The notes under the pieces: generated by a model
Database searches by the model: none
What the model was told of the DNA's origin: nothing
What the model saw: only the letters and a program-made list of their open reading frames with translations
NCBI RefSeq assembly: GCF_019924635.1
Contig: NZ_CP065037.1
Coordinates: 2,418,001 to 2,482,000, forward strand
Direction of reading: 5' to 3'
DNA: 64,000 bases
Origin: Leifsonia sp. ZF2019
GTDB taxonomy: Bacteria > Actinomycetota > Actinomycetes > Actinomycetales > Microbacteriaceae
Shown here: one piece after another, positions 1-9,260 of the stretch
How positions within the stretch are numbered: the stretch's first letter is position 1
How the letters are laid out: each line of letters begins with the position of its first letter
Made by a program: the position numbers and the translations under genes

Positions 1-1137
1 CAGCACGCCGGCCACGACGAGCGAGAAGATCGTGACGAAGCCGAGGAGACGGTACTGGAAGAAGGTGTAGATGCCGACGAGGATCAGACCGATCAGACCC
101 GCGACGAGACCGCTGATGAGCTGCGAGGCGCCCAGCGTCGCCGAGATGGTGTCCTGGCTCTGAACCTTGAAGCTGAACGGCAGCGCACCGAACTTGAGCT
201 GGTCGGCCAGTGCCTTGGCGGTCGACTCCGTGAAGTTGCCCGTGATCTGCGGCTTGCCGTCGGTGATCGCGGCCTGCGTCGTCGGTGCGGAGATGACCTT
301 GCCATCGAGGACGATCGCGAACTGGTTCTGCGCGCCGGTCAAGCCGACGAGGCGAGTGGTGACGTCCGCGAACTGCTTGGTCCCCGTGGAGTCGAACACG
401 ATGTTGACGGCCCACTGGCCGGTCGTGACGCCCTGCGAGCTCTGCACGAGCCCGGCGGAGGCGTCGCTGATGTTCTGACCCTTCACCTCGACAGGACCGA
501 GCAGGTACTTGACCTGGTTCTGGTCGTCACAGGTGATGAGCGGCTGGTCGGTCGGCGCCGAGCTGGCGTCCGGATTGCTCTTCGACGAGCACGAGTACGC
601 GTTGAAGTCGGCCTGCAGCTTGGGCGTCACCCAGGCGAGATCGCTGCCGTTCGTCGGCGATGCGGACGGCGTCGACTGCAGGTCCGGGGCCGGAGTCGGA
701 GCCGGGGTGGACTTGCCGTCAGCGCCGACGACCTCATTGGTCGGGCCGCCCGAGACCAGGACCGGGCGGAAATCGAGGCGAGCGCTCGACTTGACGCGGT
801 TCAGGGTCTCTTCGTCGGGCTTGCCCGGCAGGGAGACGACGATGTTGCGCGAGCCCTCGGTGGAGATCTGCGCCTCGGAGATGCCCGAGGCGTCGATGCG
901 CTGGCGGATGATCGACACGGCCTGGTCCAGCTGCTGCTGCTGGATCTGCTGCCCGTTCTCGACCTGTGGGGTCAGGATCACCTGGGTCCCGCCCTCGAGA
1001 TCGAGGGCGAGCTTCGGCAGCCAGGTCGCGTTGCTGAACAGCACACCGGCGGTGAGGGTGCCCAGGAGCACCACGACCAGCACACCGAGCCACGTCAGCG
1101 AACGCCAGGCTTTCTTGACCGGAGTCGACTTTGCCAC
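1..1137 (-). CDS. secD: Protein translocase subunit SecD, C-terminus cut by window edge
   Basis: SecD works with SecF and SecYEG at the cytoplasmic membrane, using the proton motive force to help pull exported proteins through the channel. The visible 379 residues start at a GTG (1137-1135) and show an N-terminal membrane helix, then the typical LALDLEGGTQVIL segment near residue 40, a long periplasmic P1 region with a low-complexity Pro/Ser/Thr insert, the GNFTESTAKALADQLKFGALP stretch, and the first C-terminal membrane helices. The rest, and any secF, lie outside the window. It follows yajC with a 65-base gap and is the last visible member of the yebC-ruvCAB-yajC-secD run, the usual actinobacterial order. 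The family call is firm; only the GTG start is a choice. Confidence 0.95.
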   Translation of the reverse strand, partial: MAKSTPVKKAWRSLTWLGVLVVVLLGTLTAGVLFSNATWLPKLALDLEGGTQVILTPQVENGQQIQQQQLDQAVSIIRQRIDASGISEAQISTEGSRNIVVSLPGKPDEETLNRVKSSARLDFRPVLVSGGPTNEVVGADGKSTPAPTPAPDLQSTPSASPTNGSDLAWVTPKLQADFNAYSCSSKSNPDASSAPTDQPLITCDDQNQVKYLLGPVEVKGQNISDASAGLVQSSQGVTTGQWAVNIVFDSTGTKQFADVTTRLVGLTGAQNQFAIVLDGKVISAPTTQAAITDGKPQITGNFTESTAKALADQLKFGALPFSFKVQSQDTISATLGASQLISGLVAGLIGLILVGIYTFFQYRLLGFVTIFSLVVAGVL

Positions 1138-1202
1138 CTAGGAACTCAGCTTTCTACGAGTGTTCCGCGCACGCCGAAGCGCCGCGGCCCACGGGTCGGG
1201 AG

Positions 1203-1622
1203 TTAGTCGTCGCTCTTCGCGCCGGGCTTCTTGGAGGTCTCGTCGATCCGCTCGCCGTACTCCGGCGTGTCGTGGCGGATGGCGTGGTCCTCGTTGAGCT
1301 CGGCGGAACCGGTCGTGAGTTCAGCGTCGGTGTCGGCCTCGGCCGGCTCGGCGACGGTGGGCTCCACGACGCGGGCGAGCACCTGCCGGTGCACCTTGAT
1401 GACGTGGCCGGGGCTGGTCTCGACGAGCGCGGTGTTGTCGTCCTCGTTGACGGACAGCAGCGTCCCGTAGAGGCCGAAGTTCGTCATGACCTCGGCGCCC
1501 GGCACCATCTTCGAACGCGTCTCGGCCTGCTCGCGCTGGCGCTTGCGGCTGTTGCGGAACATGAAGAAGATGAGGGCCGCCAGGATGACGACCATCACAA
1601 TAGTCAGCGGATCAATGGCCAT
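1203..1622 (-). CDS. yajC: Preprotein translocase subunit YajC
   Basis: YajC is a small single-span membrane protein that associates with SecDF. The 139-residue product has one N-terminal hydrophobic helix (about residues 5-22, PLTIVMVVILAALIFFMF), a basic RNSRKRQREQ stop-transfer patch, then the conserved cytoplasmic core with GAEVMTNFGLYGTLLSV. The C-terminal 40 residues are acidic and low in complexity, making the protein longer than the usual about 110 residues, as is common in actinobacteria. It lies between ruvB (56-base gap) and secD (65-base gap), and is probably cotranscribed with both. Confidence 0.93.
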   Translation of the reverse strand: MAIDPLTIVMVVILAALIFFMFRNSRKRQREQAETRSKMVPGAEVMTNFGLYGTLLSVNEDDNTALVETSPGHVIKVHRQVLARVVEPTVAEPAEADTDAELTTGSAELNEDHAIRHDTPEYGERIDETSKKPGAKSDD

Positions 1623-1678
1623 GGAATTCTGCCGAACCTTCCGGTGGGAGTCTGTGGGGGCCGAACGGCCACCTCACA

Positions 1679-2716
1679 TCATAAGTCATCCATCAGGGAT
1701 GGTTGCTCCGAACGGCCTTGGCGCGGGCCGGGAATCCCGAAGTGACGCCACGCGGCGGGTGTCGCGACCCGCCCTCGGGGGGTCCGCGACAGCAGCCCGA
1801 TGCGCACCAGGAAGGGCTCGACGACCGATTCGATCGTCTCCGCCTCCTCGCCCACCGAGACCGCGAGCGTGTTCAGGCCGACCGGTCCTCCCTCGAAGCG
1901 TTCCAGGATGGCGTGCAGCACGGCGCGGTCGAGCCGGTCGAGGCCGAGCGGGTCGACATCGTACAGTTCGAGGGCTGCTCCGACGGCAGCGAGATCGGCG
2001 CGGCCGCCGTGCACGAGGGCGTAGTCCCGCACTCGCCGCAGCAGGCGGTTGGCGATACGCGGCGTTCCCCGGCAACGCCCGGCGATCTCGGCCAGCGCCT
2101 CCCGGTCGATCTCGAGCTCGAGCATGGTGGCCGCGCGCGAGAGCACCTGCGTCAACTCGCTCTCGTCATAGAACTCGAGATGCGCCGTGAAGCCGAACCG
2201 GTCACGCAGCGGGTTCGGGAGCAGGCCGGAGCGTGTCGTCGCGCCGACCAGGGTGAACGGGGCCAGGTCGAGCGGGATCGAGGTCGCCCCCGCCCCCTTG
2301 CCGACCATGATGTCGATGCGGAAGTCCTCCATCGCCAGGTACAGCATCTCCTCCGCGGAGCGCGCCATGCGGTGGATCTCGTCGATGAAGAGCACTTCGC
2401 CCGGCGTGAGCGACGACAGCAGAGCGGCGAGGTCTCCGGCGTGCTGGATCGCGGGGCCGCTCGACAGCCGCAGCGGACGCCCGCTCTCGTGCGCGACGAT
2501 CATCGCGAGGGTCGTCTTGCCGAGACCGGGCGGCCCGGCCAGGAGGATGTGATCCGCGGTGCGATCCTGCATCTTCGCGGCGGTCAGGAGCAGCTGCAGC
2601 TGTCCCCTGACCTTCGCCTGGCCGACGAACTCGGCGAGCGATCGGGGGCGGAGGGCTCCTTCGAACGCGAGCTCGGACTCCGACTCGAGCTCCGGCGCGG
2701 TCAGGTCGTCGCTCAT
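1679..2716 (-). CDS. ruvB: Holliday junction branch migration ATPase RuvB
   Basis: RuvB is the hexameric AAA+ motor that drives branch migration of Holliday junctions with RuvA. The 345-residue protein is full length: Walker [10 protein letters not shown] near residue 62, Walker B/DEIH motif (LFIDEIHRM) near 110, sensor 1 GATTRSGLL, the arginine-finger region NPLRDRFGF, and the C-terminal winged helix ending in the RTPRGRVAT motif. Its ATG overlaps the ruvA stop by 4 bases (2713-2716), so translation is probably coupled. Nothing in the key motifs is missing. Confidence 0.97.
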   Translation of the reverse strand: MSDDLTAPELESESELAFEGALRPRSLAEFVGQAKVRGQLQLLLTAAKMQDRTADHILLAGPPGLGKTTLAMIVAHESGRPLRLSSGPAIQHAGDLAALLSSLTPGEVLFIDEIHRMARSAEEMLYLAMEDFRIDIMVGKGAGATSIPLDLAPFTLVGATTRSGLLPNPLRDRFGFTAHLEFYDESELTQVLSRAATMLELEIDREALAEIAGRCRGTPRIANRLLRRVRDYALVHGGRADLAAVGAALELYDVDPLGLDRLDRAVLHAILERFEGGPVGLNTLAVSVGEEAETIESVVEPFLVRIGLLSRTPRGRVATPAAWRHFGIPGPRQGRSEQPSLMDDL

Positions 2717-3333
2717 CGTGCGCCCTGCGCGGCCGGTCCGAGGCGCGAGAGGGTGAGCCGCAGGAGGGCCGGCACCGTGTCGCGCAGGGGTTCGTCCGTG
2801 TCGGCGACGACGTCGGCGAGGGCTTCGGCGGCGACCTTCTCGGGCCAGCCCAGACCGACCAGAGCGATGAGGACGCTGTCGGAGACGGACGACGGCGTGC
2901 GCACGGACGCGACCGCGGGAACCGCTCGCCGTGTGGCGACGAGCTTGCCCGTCAGCGAGACGACGATCAGTTTGGCCGTCTTGGGCCCGATTCCGGAGAC
3001 CTTGCGGAACGGGGCGTCGTCGTCGGCCGCGACCGCGTCGGCGATCTGGTCCGGCGAGAGCACGGACAGGACGCCGATCGCGGACTTCGGCCCGACACCG
3101 GTGACGCCCGTGAGCAGCTCGAAGACGTCCAGCTGCTCACGGTCGACGAAGCCGAAGAGCTGGAGGGAGTCCTCGCGGACCACCATCGACGTGTGGATGA
3201 AGGCCTCCTCGCCGATGCGCAGCGAGAGCACGTGGTCGGGGGTCAGCTGGACGGCGAAGCCGACACCGCCGACCTCGAGCACGGCGGTGCCGCCGCTCGC
3301 GGAGAGGACGGTGCCGCGGAGAGAGGAGATCAC
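2713..3333 (-). CDS. ruvA: Holliday junction DNA helicase subunit RuvA
   Basis: RuvA binds four-way junctions as a tetramer and loads RuvB. The 206-residue product begins [11 protein letters not shown] (domain I, OB-fold), has the helix-hairpin-helix motifs in domain II ([15 protein letters not shown] and [15 protein letters not shown]), then a linker and a domain III that contacts RuvB ([18 protein letters not shown]). It overlaps ruvC by 4 bases upstream and ruvB by 4 bases downstream, giving a tight ruvC-ruvA-ruvB unit. Confidence 0.97.
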   Translation of the reverse strand: MISSLRGTVLSASGGTAVLEVGGVGFAVQLTPDHVLSLRIGEEAFIHTSMVVREDSLQLFGFVDREQLDVFELLTGVTGVGPKSAIGVLSVLSPDQIADAVAADDDAPFRKVSGIGPKTAKLIVVSLTGKLVATRRAVPAVASVRTPSSVSDSVLIALVGLGWPEKVAAEALADVVADTDEPLRDTVPALLRLTLSRLGPAAQGAR

Positions 3334-3926
3334 CTGGCCAGCCTACGGGGAGCCGCCGACGCCCGGGCGGACCGCTCTGCGGCGAGCCACGCCGCCTGCG
3401 CCGGGGTCTGCGCCGCTCCCCCGCCGGAGGCCGATGCGGCCGCCGCCGGTGCACCACGCCAGGCATGGCAGATCGCGATCGCGAGCGCGTCCGCCGCGTC
3501 CGCGGGTTTGGGAGCCTCGGCGAGTCCGAGGATGCGCGCGACCATCGCCTGCACCTGCTTCTTGTCGGCCGAGCCGTACCCCGTGATCGCCGCCTTCACC
3601 TCGCTCGGCGTGTGCAGCGCGACGGGCAGGCTGCGCTTCGCCGCCGAGTGCAGTGCGACCCCGCTGACCTGGGCGATCCCCATGACGGTGCGCAGGTTGT
3701 GCTGCGCGAAGACACGCTCGATCGCGACGGCAGCGGGCCGGTGCTCGTCGAGGAGCCGCTCGATCCCGTCGCCCACGGCGAGCAATCGCTCTTCCAGCGG
3801 CATGCTGGGCGGGGTTCGGATGACCGTCACTTCCACGAGCGCGGCGCGGCGGTCGGGACGCACGTCCACGACGCCGACGCCGCACCGGGTCAGACCGGGG
3901 TCGATGCCGAGCACCCGGAACGACAT
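3330..3926 (-). CDS. ruvC: Crossover junction endodeoxyribonuclease RuvC
   Basis: RuvC is the dimeric nuclease that resolves Holliday junctions. The acidic residues are visible: Asp in [10 protein letters not shown] at the N-terminus, Glu in AIERVF near residue 70, and Asp in [12 protein letters not shown] near 145. The C-terminal about 40 residues are an Ala-rich extension beyond the usual 165-175 residue core, common in actinobacterial RuvC. The ATG is 10 bases from the yebC stop, so the gene probably shares yebC's transcript. Confidence 0.96.
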   Translation of the reverse strand: MSFRVLGIDPGLTRCGVGVVDVRPDRRAALVEVTVIRTPPSMPLEERLLAVGDGIERLLDEHRPAAVAIERVFAQHNLRTVMGIAQVSGVALHSAAKRSLPVALHTPSEVKAAITGYGSADKKQVQAMVARILGLAEAPKPADAADALAIAICHAWRGAPAAAASASGGGAAQTPAQAAWLAAERSARASAAPRRLAR

Positions 3927-3936
3927 GACAGGCCGC

Positions 3937-4701
3937 TTACTCGTCGTCTTCGTCGAGCTGCGCCTGGACCTCGGCGGTCAGATCGAGGTTCGTGTAGACG
4001 TTCTGCACGTCGTCCGAGTCCTCGAGCGCGTCGATGAGGCGGAAGACCTTGCGGGCGACCTCGGCGTCGGCCTCGACGTTCACGGTCGCGACGAACTCGG
4101 CATCGGCGGAGTCGTAGTCGATGCCGGCCTCCTGCAGCGCGGTGCGCGCGGCCACGAGGTCGGTGGCCTCGGTAATGACCTCGAACGTCTCACCGCGGTC
4201 GGTGACCTCTTCCGCGCCCGCGTCGAGCACGGCGCCGAGGACCGAGTCCTCGTCGACGCCGTCCGCGTGCGGCACCACGATGACGCCCTTGCGGTGGAAG
4301 TTGTAGGCGACGCTGCCCGGATCGGCCATCGTGCCGCCGTTGCGCGTCATGGCCGTGCGCACCTCGGCGGCGGCACGGTTCTTGTTCTCGGTGAGGCACT
4401 CGATCAGCAGGGCTACGCCGCCCGGGCCGTAGCCCTCGTACATGATCGTCGTGTAGTCGATGGTCTCACCGGTCAGGCCGGCACCGCGCTTGATCGCGCG
4501 ATCGATGTTGTCGTTCGGGACCGACGTCTTCTTCGCCTTCTGCACGGCGTCGACGAGGGTCGGATTGCCGGAGAGGTCGGCGCCGCCGGTCTTGGCCGCG
4601 ACCTCGATGTTCTTGATGAGCTTGGCGAACGACTTGGCACGGCGTGCGTCGATGACCGCCTTCTTGTGCTTGGTCGTGGCCCACTTGGAATGCCCGGACA
4701 C
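3937..4701 (-). CDS. YebC/PmpR family DNA-binding or ribosome-associated protein
   Basis: The 254-residue protein has the signature start [15 protein letters not shown] and the family motif [15 protein letters not shown], with the full three-domain length. Family members have been described as transcriptional regulators (PmpR) and more recently as factors that relieve ribosome stalling at proline stretches; the sequence does not say which applies here. The start is GTG at 4701, preceded by a GGGAG-like ribosome site. It sits directly before ruvC, its near-universal neighbour. A possible -10 (TACTAT at 4741-4736) in the 55-base gap behind the C39-like gene could give it its own promoter. Confidence 0.94.
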   Translation of the reverse strand: MSGHSKWATTKHKKAVIDARRAKSFAKLIKNIEVAAKTGGADLSGNPTLVDAVQKAKKTSVPNDNIDRAIKRGAGLTGETIDYTTIMYEGYGPGGVALLIECLTENKNRAAAEVRTAMTRNGGTMADPGSVAYNFHRKGVIVVPHADGVDEDSVLGAVLDAGAEEVTDRGETFEVITEATDLVAARTALQEAGIDYDSADAEFVATVNVEADAEVARKVFRLIDALEDSDDVQNVYTNLDLTAEVQAQLDEDDE

Positions 4702-4735
4702 TGGTGCTCCCTCGAGTTACGTTCTGAACCTGTCC

Positions 4736-4741
4736 ATAGTA
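4736..4741 (-). promoter_or_regulatory. Possible -10 box for the yebC-ruvCAB run
   Basis: The 55-base gap between the C39-like gene and yebC contains TACTAT on the minus strand, matching the TANNNT form of actinobacterial -10 elements. I see no convincing -35 at 17 bases, so this is only a suggestion that yebC-ruvCAB can be transcribed separately from the pdx genes. Confidence 0.3.
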
Positions 4742-4756
4742 ATCGACGGTGTTCCC

Positions 4757-5386
4757 TCAGCGGCGCAAGCGGATGCCGCGCCCCGCGTGGAACCGCTCGA
4801 AGACCGCCGGCTCGGCGACCGCGCCGGCCGCCGTCCGGCCGATCCCGGACGGGTTGTGGAAGATCAGCCTCCCGTCCGCGTCGCGCGCGTGCACGAGCAC
4901 GAGGTGGCCGCCACGCCGGTGGTTCGGGCGGTCCGGCCAGCGGATCTCGGGAGAGACGGACGCGAGCACCACCGCGCCGTCGCCGATCCCCGGCGCCCAG
5001 TCGGCGACGCGCGCGTGCTCGAAGACGTCGCCGTCGATGCCGAAGTCGCGCGCGATCCAGGCGAGGAACGGCCGGTAGTAGAGGCCGTCGACCGTGTCGT
5101 CGCGCGGGACCAGCGCACCGGCCTCGACGGCGCCCGCGATCAGCTGCCGCATCGGCACGACCCGTGCCTCCGGACGCCAGGCGCGCAGCACGGAGCGGAA
5201 CCCCGCCAGCCCGCAGACGTGCGCGGCCCAGTACTCGTACTCCTCCTCGGTGGCGTACCCGTCCGTGGCCCAGTCGTGGAACCGGCCCGGCCGTTCGCCG
5301 CGCACGATCACCGGCTCGTTGCACCGCAGATCGCCCCACTGCGACTCGTAGGGGTACACGGCGGTCGTCGACGGCGCTCCGGTCAT
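4757..5386 (-). CDS. C39-like papain-fold peptidase family protein
   Basis: The 209-residue protein resembles the peptidase C39-like family. A plausible catalytic set is Cys58 in HVCGLAGF, His161 in [13 protein letters not shown] and Asn178 in FHNPSG, in the order Cys-His-Asn. There is no signal peptide or membrane segment, so it is predicted to be cytosolic, which is odd for a C39 protease; members of this group can also be deamidases or cyclic-peptide processing enzymes. Its ATG overlaps the pdxT stop by 4 bases (5383-5386), so it is translated as part of the pdxST transcript. The substrate is unknown. It is an insertion into the usual pdxT-yebC neighbourhood. Confidence 0.7.
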   Translation of the reverse strand: MTGAPSTTAVYPYESQWGDLRCNEPVIVRGERPGRFHDWATDGYATEEEYEYWAAHVCGLAGFRSVLRAWRPEARVVPMRQLIAGAVEAGALVPRDDTVDGLYYRPFLAWIARDFGIDGDVFEHARVADWAPGIGDGAVVLASVSPEIRWPDRPNHRRGGHLVLVHARDADGRLIFHNPSGIGRTAAGAVAEPAVFERFHAGRGIRLRR

Positions 5387-6000
5387 CCCCGTACGGTAGC
5401 CGAGGCGCGCACCTTGTCGAGGAAGTAGGCGTGGAACCGCGTGTCCCCCGTGATCTCGGGATGGAACGACGTGCCCAGCAGGTTCCCCTGCTCCACGGCG
5501 ACCACACGCCCGTCGGCGACGCGGGCGAGCGCCGTGGCCTTCTCCCCCACCGACTCGACGATCGGCGCGCGGATGAAGACCGCGTGCAACGGCTCGTCAC
5601 CGATGACGGGGATGTCGAGGTCGGTCTCGAAGGAGTCGACCTGCGAACCGAACGCGTTCCGGCGTACGGCGACGTCGAGACCGCCCAGACTCTGCTGACC
5701 GGCGATGCCGTCGACGATCGTGTCGGCGAGCATGATGAGCCCGGCGCACGTCCCGTAGACCGGCAGGCCGCCCGCGATCGCCGCGCGCAGCGGCCCCGCG
5801 AGTCCGAACGCGCGAGACAGCTTGTCCATCACGCTGGACTCGCCCCCGGGGATGACGAGGCCGTCCACCGCCGCCAGCTCCTCCTCGCGGCGCACCGGAA
5901 CCGCGTCGGCGCCCAGCCCTCGGAGGACCGCGATGTGCTCGCGGAAGTCCCCCTGCAGGGCGAGGACGCCGACGCGCGGTGCGCGCTGGTCGCTCAGCAC
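5383..6000 (-). CDS. pdxT: PLP synthase glutaminase subunit PdxT
   Basis: PdxT hydrolyses glutamine and passes ammonia to PdxS in de novo pyridoxal 5'-phosphate synthesis. The 205-residue protein has the class I amidotransferase triad: nucleophile Cys in [12 protein letters not shown], and His and Glu in [10 protein letters not shown]; the [10 protein letters not shown] motif is also present. It starts with GTG at 6000-5998, directly after the pdxS TAA (6001-6003), with no bases between, so translation must be coupled to pdxS. Confidence 0.97.
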   Translation of the reverse strand: MLSDQRAPRVGVLALQGDFREHIAVLRGLGADAVPVRREEELAAVDGLVIPGGESSVMDKLSRAFGLAGPLRAAIAGGLPVYGTCAGLIMLADTIVDGIAGQQSLGGLDVAVRRNAFGSQVDSFETDLDIPVIGDEPLHAVFIRAPIVESVGEKATALARVADGRVVAVEQGNLLGTSFHPEITGDTRFHAYFLDKVRASATVRG

Positions 6001-6906
6001 TTACCAGCCACGCTCGGCGAGGCGGTGCGGCGCGGCGAGGTCCGACACGTTGATGCCGACCATGGCCTCGCCGAGGCCGCGCGACACCTCGGCGATGACC
6101 TTCGCGTCGTCGTAGAACGTGGTGGCCTTGACGATCGCGGCCGCACGCTGCTCGGGGTTGCCCGACTTGAAGATGCCCGAGCCGACGAACACGCCGTCCG
6201 CGCCGAGCTGCATCATCATCGCCGCGTCGGCCGGAGTGGCGACGCCGCCGGCGGTGAACAGCACCACGGGGAGCGTGCCGGTCTCCGCGACCTCGGCGAC
6301 CAGCTCGTACGGCGCCTGCAGTTCCTTGGCCGCGACGTAGAGCTCGTCCCGCGACATCGATGTCAGCGCGTTGATCTCGGACGTGATCTTGCGGATGTGC
6401 TTCGTCGCCTCCGAGACATCGCCGGTGCCGGCCTCGCCCTTCGAGCGGATCATGGCCGCGCCCTCGTTGATGCGCCGGAGCGCCTCGCCGAGGTTGGTGG
6501 CGCCGCAGACGAACGGCACGGTGAACTTCCACTTGTCGATGTGGTTGACGTAGTCGGCGGGCGACAGCACCTCGGACTCGTCGATGTAGTCGACATCGAG
6601 CGCCTCGAGCACCTGTGCCTCGACGAAGTGGCCGATGCGGGCCTTCGCCATGACCGGGATCGACACCTCGGCGATGATCGCCTCGATGAGGTCGGGGTCG
6701 CTCATGCGGGCGACGCCGCCCTGGGCTCGGATGTCGGCCGGCACGCGCTCCAGCGCCATCACTGCGACGGCTCCGGCGTCCTCGGCGATGCGCGCCTGCT
6801 CCGGCGTGACGACGTCCATGATGACGCCGCCCTTCAGCATCTCCGCCAGTCCGCGCTTGACGCGGCTCGATCCCGTCGCGGTGCCCTGCAGTGTGTCTGT
6901 CATCAT
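6001..6906 (-). CDS. pdxS: PLP synthase lyase subunit PdxS
   Basis: PdxS builds PLP from ribose 5-phosphate, glyceraldehyde 3-phosphate and ammonia supplied by PdxT, as a dodecameric TIM barrel. The 301-residue protein is full length and very conserved: the first catalytic lysine in [11 protein letters not shown], the barrel segments [14 protein letters not shown] and [16 protein letters not shown], and [11 protein letters not shown] near the C-terminus. Two ATGs in tandem (6906 and 6903) can start it; a GAGAGGG ribosome site lies just upstream. It is the first gene of the minus-strand pdx operon and faces the MocR regulator across 84 bases. Confidence 0.97.
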   Translation of the reverse strand: MMTDTLQGTATGSSRVKRGLAEMLKGGVIMDVVTPEQARIAEDAGAVAVMALERVPADIRAQGGVARMSDPDLIEAIIAEVSIPVMAKARIGHFVEAQVLEALDVDYIDESEVLSPADYVNHIDKWKFTVPFVCGATNLGEALRRINEGAAMIRSKGEAGTGDVSEATKHIRKITSEINALTSMSRDELYVAAKELQAPYELVAEVAETGTLPVVLFTAGGVATPADAAMMMQLGADGVFVGSGIFKSGNPEQRAAAIVKATTFYDDAKVIAEVSRGLGEAMVGINVSDLAAPHRLAERGW

Positions 6907-6932
6907 CGCCCTCTCGTGTGGAACACAATCCT

Positions 6933-6950
6933 GTTTGGCCTATGCCGAAC
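6933..6950. promoter_or_regulatory. Inverted repeat between pdxS and the MocR regulator, candidate PdxR site
   Basis: The 84-base divergent gap contains GTTTGGC-CTAT-GCCGAAC, a 7-base inverted repeat with one mismatch. MocR-type PdxR regulators act from the shared pdxR-pdxST intergenic region, so this dyad is the obvious candidate for the binding site. A -10-like TAGACT (6975-6980) lies 10 bases before the regulator ATG, implying a very short or absent leader for that gene. Confidence 0.45.
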
Positions 6951-6990
6951 GATAGCATCCTCACCGCGCCTCACTAGACTCGAATCCGAG

Positions 6991-8340
6991 ATGGACGAAC
7001 AGAGCATCACGGGGACCACGGCGGCCGAGATCGCGGCGAGCGTCCGCGCCCTCCACGAGCGCGGGGAGCTGCGCCGCGGCGACGCCCTTCCCCCCGTGCG
7101 CGAACTCGCAGGACGGCTCGGCATCAACCGCAACACGGCCGTCGCGGCCTACCGTCTGCTCGCCCAGGCCGGCGTCGTCGTCGCCCGGGGACGCGCCGGG
7201 ACCGTGATCGCCGGCGTGGAGGCCGTCGCCCAGGAGGGCTACGCGCCCGACAGTGTGCTCCGCGACGTCGGCACCGGCAACCCCGACCCGCGCCGCATCC
7301 CCGACCCGTCGCGCGCGCTCGCCGGCGCCATCGGCCGGCCGGTGCTCTACGGCGAGCCGGTCATCGACCCGGGACTGGAAGCCTGGGCGCGCGCGTGGGT
7401 CCGACGTGACCTCCCCGATCCGGAGGTGCGGATCACGGTCACGAGCGGGGCGGTCGACGCGGTGGAGCGCCTGCTCGCCCAGGCCCTCCTCCGGGACGAC
7501 GCGATCGCCCTGGAGGATCCCTGCTTCCTGGCGAGCATCCACACCGTCCGGCACGGCGGCTACCGGGCCGTCCCCGTCCCCGTCGACGACGAGGGGATGA
7601 CGGTGGAGGGCCTGCGGGCGGCGCTCGACGCCGGGGTGCGCGCGATCATCTGCACGCCGCGGGCGCAGAACCCGACGGGGGCCACCCTCTCCCCCGCCCG
7701 CGCAGGCGCGCTGCGCGCCCAGCTCGCGGACCACCCCTACGTGCTCGTCATCGAGGACGACCACTTCTCGATGCTCTCGCAGCGCCCGTACGAGACGCTC
7801 ATCGGCCCGGGCCACCGCCGCTACGCCCTGGTGCGCTCGGTGTCGAAGTTCCTGGGACCGGACATGTGCGTGGCGCTGGCAGCTACCGATCCCGAGACGG
7901 CCGAGCGGCTCGCGTTCCGGCTGAGCCCGGGGACGACCTGGGTGAGCCACATCCTCCAGCGTCTCGTGCACACCCAGCTGACGGACGCGGCGACGCTGGA
8001 GGCGATCTCCGACGCCGGTGCCCACTACGCCGAACGCAACGCCGATTTCGCCGCGCGCCTCGCCGAGCGTGGCCTCCCCGCCACGGCCGCGGACGGCCTC
8101 AACCTCTGGCTGGAGCTGCCCGTCGAGGCGCGTGCCGTCGCCGACCGGCTGATGCGCCGCGGCTGGCTGGCGCGCACCGGCGACGAGTTCCTCCTCGCCG
8201 ACGCCGCCCCATCGCATCACCTGCGCCTCACCGTGCACGATCTCACGGCCGACGAGGCGGAGCGACTGGCGGACGACCTCGTGGACGCGGCCACGCGCGT
8301 GCGACGGCACCCCGTGCGCAATGAGAGGATCGAGAGATGA
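6991..8340 (+). CDS. pdxR: MocR/PdxR-type transcriptional regulator (GntR-aminotransferase fusion)
   Basis: The 449-residue protein has an N-terminal GntR winged helix (about residues 8-75, with PPVRELAGRLGINRNTAVAAYR) joined to a fold-type I aminotransferase-like domain that senses PLP. The PLP lysine is in RSVSKFLGPDMC and the cofactor pocket motif RAQNPTGATLS is present. PdxR proteins activate pdxST when PLP is low. The ATG at 6991 is chosen because it starts the GntR domain directly and follows a -10-like TAGACT; an in-frame open stretch runs far upstream but is antisense to pdxS and beyond. It overlaps pdxY by 4 bases, so regulator and salvage kinase are coupled. Confidence 0.93.
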   Translation: MDEQSITGTTAAEIAASVRALHERGELRRGDALPPVRELAGRLGINRNTAVAAYRLLAQAGVVVARGRAGTVIAGVEAVAQEGYAPDSVLRDVGTGNPDPRRIPDPSRALAGAIGRPVLYGEPVIDPGLEAWARAWVRRDLPDPEVRITVTSGAVDAVERLLAQALLRDDAIALEDPCFLASIHTVRHGGYRAVPVPVDDEGMTVEGLRAALDAGVRAIICTPRAQNPTGATLSPARAGALRAQLADHPYVLVIEDDHFSMLSQRPYETLIGPGHRRYALVRSVSKFLGPDMCVALAATDPETAERLAFRLSPGTTWVSHILQRLVHTQLTDAATLEAISDAGAHYAERNADFAARLAERGLPATAADGLNLWLELPVEARAVADRLMRRGWLARTGDEFLLADAAPSHHLRLTVHDLTADEAERLADDLVDAATRVRRHPVRNERIER

Positions 8341-9188
8341 AGATCCTCTCGATCCAGTCGGCGGTCGCCTACGGTCACGTCGGCAACTCCGCCGCCGTCT
8401 TCCCGCTCCAGCGCATCGGCGTGGAGGTGCTCCCCGTCTACACGGTGAACTTCTCGAACCACACCGGCTACGGCGCCTGGCGCGGACCGCTGATCGCGCC
8501 GGACGACGTGCGCGAGGTCATCACCGGCATCGAGGAGCGCGGGGTGCTCGGGCAGGTCGACGCCGTCCTCTCCGGCTACCAGGGCGGCGAGGGCATCGGC
8601 GACGTGATCATCGACGCCGTCGCGCGCGTCAAGGCCGCCAACCCGAGCGCTGTCTACGCCTGCGACCCGGTCATGGGCAACGCGAAGTCCGGCTGCTTCG
8701 TCGCGCCGGCCATCCCGGACCTCCTGCGCGACCGCGTCGTCCCCGTCGCCGACATCATCACCCCGAACCAGTTCGAGCTCGGCTACCTGACCGGGACCAC
8801 CCCGGACACGCTGGAGTCGACGCTGGAGTCGGTCGACGCCGCGCGTGCGATGGGACCGCGGACCGTCCTCGTGACGAGCGTCGAGCGCCCCGACCAGCCC
8901 GCCGACACCATCGAGATGCTCGCCGTCGACGACGCGGGCGCCTGGATCGTGCAGACTCCGCGGCTCCCGATGAAGGCGAACGGCTCGGGCGACGTCACCG
9001 CCGCGCTGTTCACCGCGCACTATGTCCGCACCGGCAGCGCAGAGACCGCCCTCCGCATGACGGTGTCGAGCGTGTTCGACCTGCTCACCCGCACGCTCGA
9101 GTCGGGCGAGCGGGAGCTGCAGCTCGTCGAGGCGCAGGAGTTCTACGCGCACCCTCGCGAGCAGTTCCCCGTTCGTCAGGTTCGCTGA
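8337..9188 (+). CDS. pdxY: Pyridoxal kinase PdxY
   Basis: This ribokinase-family enzyme phosphorylates pyridoxal for PLP salvage. The 283-residue product begins MKILSIQSAVAYGHVGNSAAV, has the substrate segment GYQGGEGIGDVI, DPVMGN, and the catalytic anion-hole motif KANGSGDVTAALF with the general-base Asp. Its ATG overlaps the stop of the MocR regulator. De novo synthesis (pdxST), salvage (pdxY) and the PLP-sensing regulator thus form one divergon. Confidence 0.95.
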   Translation: MKILSIQSAVAYGHVGNSAAVFPLQRIGVEVLPVYTVNFSNHTGYGAWRGPLIAPDDVREVITGIEERGVLGQVDAVLSGYQGGEGIGDVIIDAVARVKAANPSAVYACDPVMGNAKSGCFVAPAIPDLLRDRVVPVADIITPNQFELGYLTGTTPDTLESTLESVDAARAMGPRTVLVTSVERPDQPADTIEMLAVDDAGAWIVQTPRLPMKANGSGDVTAALFTAHYVRTGSAETALRMTVSSVFDLLTRTLESGERELQLVEAQEFYAHPREQFPVRQVR

Positions 9189-9200
9189 CCTCCCGCGCAC

Positions 9201-9249
9201 TCGTGACGGATGCCGGCTCCGCAGACGCGAGAGTCGACATCCGTCACGA
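9201..9249. terminator. Inverted repeat between convergent pdxY and HIT gene
   Basis: Arms TCGTGACGGATG (9201-9212) and CATCCGTCACGA (9238-9249) are perfectly complementary over 12 bases with a 25-base loop. It fills the 72-base gap between two convergent genes and has no T-run. A bidirectional terminator is the likely role. Confidence 0.55.
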
Positions 9250-9260
9250 ATGTCGACGGA

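Noticed and set aside
3193..6990. Very long plus-strand open frame upstream of the MocR gene
   Set aside because: It is antisense to ruvA-ruvC-yebC-pdxT-pdxS, has no family similarity and only becomes coding-like at 6991, where the GntR domain starts.
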